Shown: positions 59,928-64,000 of the stretch, piece after piece
How positions within the stretch are numbered: the first letter of the stretch is position 1
Layout of the letters: every line of letters starts with the position of its first letter
Origin: Pseudoscleropodium purum
Taxonomy: Eukaryota > Streptophyta > Bryopsida > Hypnales > Brachytheciaceae
Assembly: GCA_963969395.1 (NCBI GenBank)
Contig: OZ017796.1
Coordinates: forward strand, 31,486,243 to 31,550,242
Length of the DNA stretch: 64,000 bases
Reading direction: 5' to 3'
The notes under the pieces: generated by a model
Database searches by the model: none
What the model was told of the DNA's origin: nothing
What the model saw: the letters and a program-made list of their open reading frames with translations, nothing else
Translations under genes and position numbers: made by a program

Positions 59928-61803
59928 TAACCTCTAAAGTCCCATTGTCCCCTCAAAGGACAAATGAAAGTTTTCTAAATTTGGGCAGGTTTTTATGATC
60001 TCAATTTTTGGAGCAATTTTTTGAAACTTTGTGTTAAGATAGGAAAACACATTTTCTTTTTGCAAATATAGTTTTTACTTCAATCGGTGCTTGGGAGAAA
60101 AAGTTTTGCCATCCTAAGCCCAAATTCTAGGTCTTTGGGCAAGAAAATAAACTCACAAAAATTTGATATTAAATGTTTGTAATTTTTTCTCACATTTAAT
60201 ATAATATTTTTGCCTACATGGAAAGCTTTGATTCACCATTCCATTTGCATTAGTACTATGAAAGTTATGGAACTTCTTATTTGGGGGCAACCATAATATA
60301 TTGGATTTGTTATTGTTCAAAATATTTAAAAGAAAACTCCACCAGGTTTTGTTATGTGTGCTAGAACGTTCTCACCATTGGAATTAGTGTTTTTAATTCC
60401 ATCTTAAAGTCATTAACAATTTAGTTCTTCCTTCTATCACAAGCCTATATCTACTTTACAAACTTTTTTTAGATGAAAATAAAGTTGTTATTTTTTGAAT
60501 TTTTTTCCTCATTCTTTGAAATCAATTCTTCAACACAAAAAATTATAAATTATAAATTTTGTAGTGCAAAAACTTTAAGCTTAGAAGATTAAGGTCTTAT
60601 CAACTAATCACACAAGGTGTCAAAAAATTGTTTTCTTCACTTCAACCCCTAAGCACCCAAGGGGATTAAAAGTATCCTTACATATTTTGGAAGTCCAATT
60701 TGAAGTGCTATAAATTTTGCATCCAATGCTTGAATTCAATAAAACTTATTGGAAAATCTTCAATCTCTTTTCTAGTTTTTGTAATAAAATTTTCAAATCA
60801 ATCCAAGGTGTACCAATATTTTAGAAGCCATTCAAAGTTCACTGGTTAAATTTGAGTTCACCAAAATGCATTTTGATGGCTGCAACTTTGTAGCCTTTTA
60901 TCTCCTTTAACCAATATTTTTTTCAATGCATTTCTAACGGTTATGTTTTCCTTGAACTCTTAGTTATTGCAGTAAAATTTTCATATTAATCTAAGTTGTT
61001 TTGAATGTTTATGAGCAATTCAAAGTTCAAAGTCTCGACATTTCTGGATCACAGTGAACTTTGGCAGCTCGTTTTTTCTTCATATAGTGTCCATTTCTAA
61101 TAAATATTTTTAAGAAAGTTGTGCATAGTAGTCTTATTTTTGTGGTTAAAGTTTAATATCTATCTAAGAAGTTTTGAGTGATTGAAGAGCATTTTACTAG
61201 AAAGAGTTTCAACCTCATATGTGTTTTTTGCAACTTTTCTTGCTATTTTTTGACATTTCAAAGTCATTTTGTACACATAATTAGTCAATTGAATGATGTT
61301 TTCTTTCACTAGTGTGTTTGTATGTTGGTTTTTAAGCACTTTATAGTTTAAAATTTTTTCATTTCAATAGGTTTAAAAATTAAATTTCACCTCCAATTGT
61401 GTTGCTAGGAAAATTTCAACATCCTTTTTTAACACTATAACATTATAATCTAGCAATCTATGTGGCCAAACAATTTCAAATTTGATTCACATCATCCACA
61501 ACACTTACACTACAAGAATGTATAGTTGAAATTTCTACACCTTAGTGATATTTAGACCTATAACACTTTAGAAGTAATGATGTTTTTAAATCCTAAAAGG
61601 CCTTGGACATTTAGGAGTTAAATAGAAATATCTTATTGTCTATGTGGTCAAAATTTCTACATATTCTTACACTAATCTAATACAAGATCTCATAGTTAAA
61701 TATGCAAAAGAAAACAATATTTAAAATCTTTTGCTCTTTCACAATAGAAATGGCAATTTTGAGTAATTTTTGATGAAAAAAGGCCTTGAGACTTTAGAAG
61801 TCA
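59928..61803 (+). mobile_element. AACCCCTAAA-family TIR element, copy 7, split by a nested copy
   Basis: The left end CTAACCTCTAAAGTCCCATTG matches copy 1. The right end is GGCCTTGAGACTTTAGAAG. The middle is interrupted at 60644, where a second member runs to about 61622. Confidence 0.6.
60644..61622 (+). mobile_element. AACCCCTAAA-family-like element nested in copy 7
   Basis: The left end ACCCCTAAGCACCCAAGGGG pairs with the right end CCTTGGACATTTAGGAGTTAA. The sequence of copy 7 resumes on either side when compared with copy 1. The interior differs from the other members. Confidence 0.5.
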
Positions 61804-61849
61804 ATACTATAGTGGGATTCCAACTCACATGCTTATTTGGTTAGTAAAC

Positions 61850-62115
61850 GTGAGCACCTCAAAATGTATTGTTGACTCTAAATTGCCATCTTCAATTTGT
61901 ATACATCTCTAAAATCAAGTATCTACCTATATAGAAGAAATTATTTTAGAACCAAACTCTGTTTCTTTTTAACTTTTGCTTAGAATATCCAAATGTCACA
62001 TTTTTTTGTGCATTGGAACCTCCTTTCACTTACCAATAAGAAAATTTGACCATATAGGAACTAGTTGTAGTAGAAAAAGAGAAAAAAAAAAAGGCGGTTT
62101 GGGGTAACTTACTCA
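61850..62115 (+). mobile_element. GGTAGGTAC-family short repeat, copy d
   Basis: Shares AGAACCAAACTCTGTT, TTGGAACCTCCTTTCAC and the GGCGGTTTGGGG tail with copies a and b. The ends are decayed. Confidence 0.55.
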
Positions 62116-62674
62116 TGTTATTAATTAGGTACAATAATTGAGTGTCAAGGTAGTTTGGAATGTGGAATAATTAAACAAAGTCAATGTCTATGTTTCCAAG
62201 TTTCAGAAAATTGACAATGTGAACTTTGGACATGACTTTGAACTTTAAGTTACACCCACTCAGGTGACATGTTTTCAAACTGGAAGAATTATTTAATTGA
62301 ATGCAAGACTATGCACGAAGGGTCTTCCATTTGGGTGCTGCCAAAGATTCATTGGCTTAAACCTATAAAGCATTCCAAGATTGGGTTCTGGGAGAAACAG
62401 AAAAAGGTTGAAATTTTTTTCAAATTCACAATGACCATTTTTAATTAATGTGACTGTGACTGCGAGGGTTCAAAAATGGTGTGAGTATGACCTAGTTTGA
62501 ATGTGAATGAGTGATATAAGCCAGCATCTTCTTATCAACAATAGTGCAACAAGTGTGTAAAGTGCGACGAGTGTGTAAGATATTTCACACTCTTGGTTTC
62601 GGAAAGCAGGTTGTATTAACGAGGTTTGAATGTACATCGTAGGATCGGAATTCTAATATGTAATCCAACGGTTT

Positions 62675-62953
62675 AAGGTGGATACCCCCAAACCGACACT
62701 TTTTGCTCCTATGTATAGTTCATGTTATTAGATTGGTCAAATTTTCATTGATTTTCTTGTTGGCAAGTGAAAGGAGGTTTTAGCACACCAAAAAAAATGT
62801 GACATTCAGATATCATATGATGAAGTTATTAATGAACAAAGTTTGGTTTTAAAACAGTTTCTTCCACATAGGTACATATAATTGATTTTGGAGATGTACA
62901 CAAAGTGAAGATGGTGATTTAGGGTCATTGGTGCATTTGAGGGTGCCCACTTT
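62675..62953 (-). mobile_element. GGTAGGTAC-family short repeat, copy e, inverted
   Basis: It runs from AAGGTGGATACCCCC to GAGGGTGCCCACTTTA with a good inverted repeat. It matches copy d in reverse (AAAGGAGGTTTTAGCAC). Confidence 0.65.
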
Positions 62954-63625
62954 ACATACTCACGTTTGAAGTCTTACCTCAAGTTCAACTTCTTCTCATT
63001 ATGCAAGAAATGACATTAAAAAGAAGGCTTGGAAGAAGATTTTGGTCTAGCCAAATTAAAAACTAGATTTGGCCTTCAATTCCCACTTCCTTGGACACCA
63101 AAACTTCTAGAAAAATGATGCTATTCAGACTATTAAAAGTGTATTGGAATTTAAGACTTGGTATTTAAAGTAAGTCCTAAGTTGGACTATTAGTTCTCTC
63201 ATCTAATTAGATTTCAAGAAAAAATGAGACATGGGACTTAAGAGGTAATCTAATTAAAGTGTTGCTAAATGTAGTTTCAATCTAATTCTAATTGTCTCTC
63301 ACTATTCATAATATGTCCTTTGATTGTTATTTTATTATAAGCATGCTAGCAAAATCCTAATGCAATTGTGAACTTTACTGTGTGACAAAGTTGTGTACAA
63401 CATTGTACTTATGGCCTTCAAATTGCCGCAAAATGGAGGGCAATAGTTTTAATATAGACTTTGACTCAATAGTTCATGCACTTTGACTAATTACACTTTA
63501 GCTTAATATAGATTTTGACTACCAATAGTCCCTTTGTTAGTCTAGTTGAATATACAACACTTGTTAAACTTTAGTAGCATGGCTTCCAAGAGAAAAATGT
63601 GCTTCTAAATGCACTATGCTATGTA
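62954..63625. other. AT-rich stretch, no gene
   Basis: Nothing recognisable. A locally repeated phrase (TAATATAGACTTTGACT near 63452, TAATATAGATTTTGACT near 63505) is a small duplication. Confidence 0.4.
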
Positions 63626-64000
63626 TTAACCCTTAAAGGACCAAGTTGTGTTTTATTGGCATCATAGCAATTTTAGGTAGCTCACTATAAATGGAGTTTT
63701 ATTTTTTTTCACTGAAATTTTCACACAACATGGGAACAAGATTTTTCTTCTAAAACACAATAATTTTCATAACTTTTGACTATAGAGTTAAAAAAGTTTA
63801 TGTGTGATATGCTTTTCTTTCTTGGTTGAGTAGTTTGGGCAAACAAAAAAATCACTTTATTAAGAAAAAATTTTGAAATTGATTTTCTAGATTTATATAC
63901 ATGTGGAAAGCCTTGAATCATTCTATTTTGATCAATGAAATGAAAATTATGAGGAGTTTTAGTTTGCAGGTAGTTATGGATTCTCTACCCTAAAATAAAC
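63626..64000 (+). mobile_element. AACCCCTAAA-family TIR element, left part, runs off the window
   Basis: It starts ATTAACCCTTAAAGGACC and follows copy 3 (7044 onward) through ATAGCAATTTTAGGTAGCTCACTATAAATGG and later GTAGTTATGGATT. The right end lies beyond the window. Confidence 0.6.

Noticed and set aside
1..64000. CRISPR array or bacterial-type operons
   Set aside because: Tandem repeats here have no regular spacers, and the genes are spliced plant genes.

Overview
This is nuclear DNA of a land plant. It is A+T-rich, its genes have introns, and it is dominated by decayed transposable elements. The recognisable host genes are plant-type: a GT37 xyloglucan-type fucosyltransferase, a PERK-type proline-rich receptor kinase and a class IIIB acid phosphatase. 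Nothing looks bacterial or organellar, and I found no rRNA or tRNA. A non-seed plant (bryophyte-like) is my weak guess.

Layout. 1-2.5 kb: one short intact gene (150 aa, unrecognised) with a triplicated leader upstream and a tandem duplication downstream. 2.8-10.3 kb: a graveyard of short inverted-repeat elements, mostly an AT-rich family ending in AACCCCTAAA. 10.5-16.6 kb and 33.0-38.9 kb: two copies (A and B) of one segmental duplication, each carrying a fucosyltransferase gene on the minus strand. Copy A has a nonsense codon and has lost its first exon. Copy B keeps the membrane-anchor exon (to 40.5 kb) but has a nonsense codon and a 1-base deletion. 16.6-17.1 kb: the right end of a hAT element, fused to copy A. 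17.1-21.5 kb: two broken minus-strand host genes, a coiled-coil protein and a PERK kinase. 21.5-29.8 kb: an 8.4-kb hAT element with both ends. It carries a DUF659/hAT transposase with a lysine-rich extension on the minus strand, a protein kinase-like gene on the plus strand, and about 650 bp of CGTCCG-type repeat between them. 29.8-33 kb: a small broken ORF and unexplained sequence. 43-48.2 kb: an intact four-exon acid phosphatase with a membrane anchor. 48.6-64 kb: almost gene-free AT-rich DNA with a 62-bp minisatellite, a long TA microsatellite and more inverted-repeat elements.

The hAT element is the most interesting object. Three short derivatives (215-324 bp) share both of its ends and are flanked by 8-bp duplications. 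For two of them the other copy of the segmental duplication supplies the empty site, so the insertions are directly demonstrated. The kinase-like ORF inside the element keeps the catalytic Lys, HxD, Asn and Asp-x-Gly positions. Nearly every broken gene here contains single in-frame stop codons explainable by C-to-T or G-to-A changes, as expected from decay of methylated DNA. Only the acid phosphatase and the gene near 1 kb look intact.
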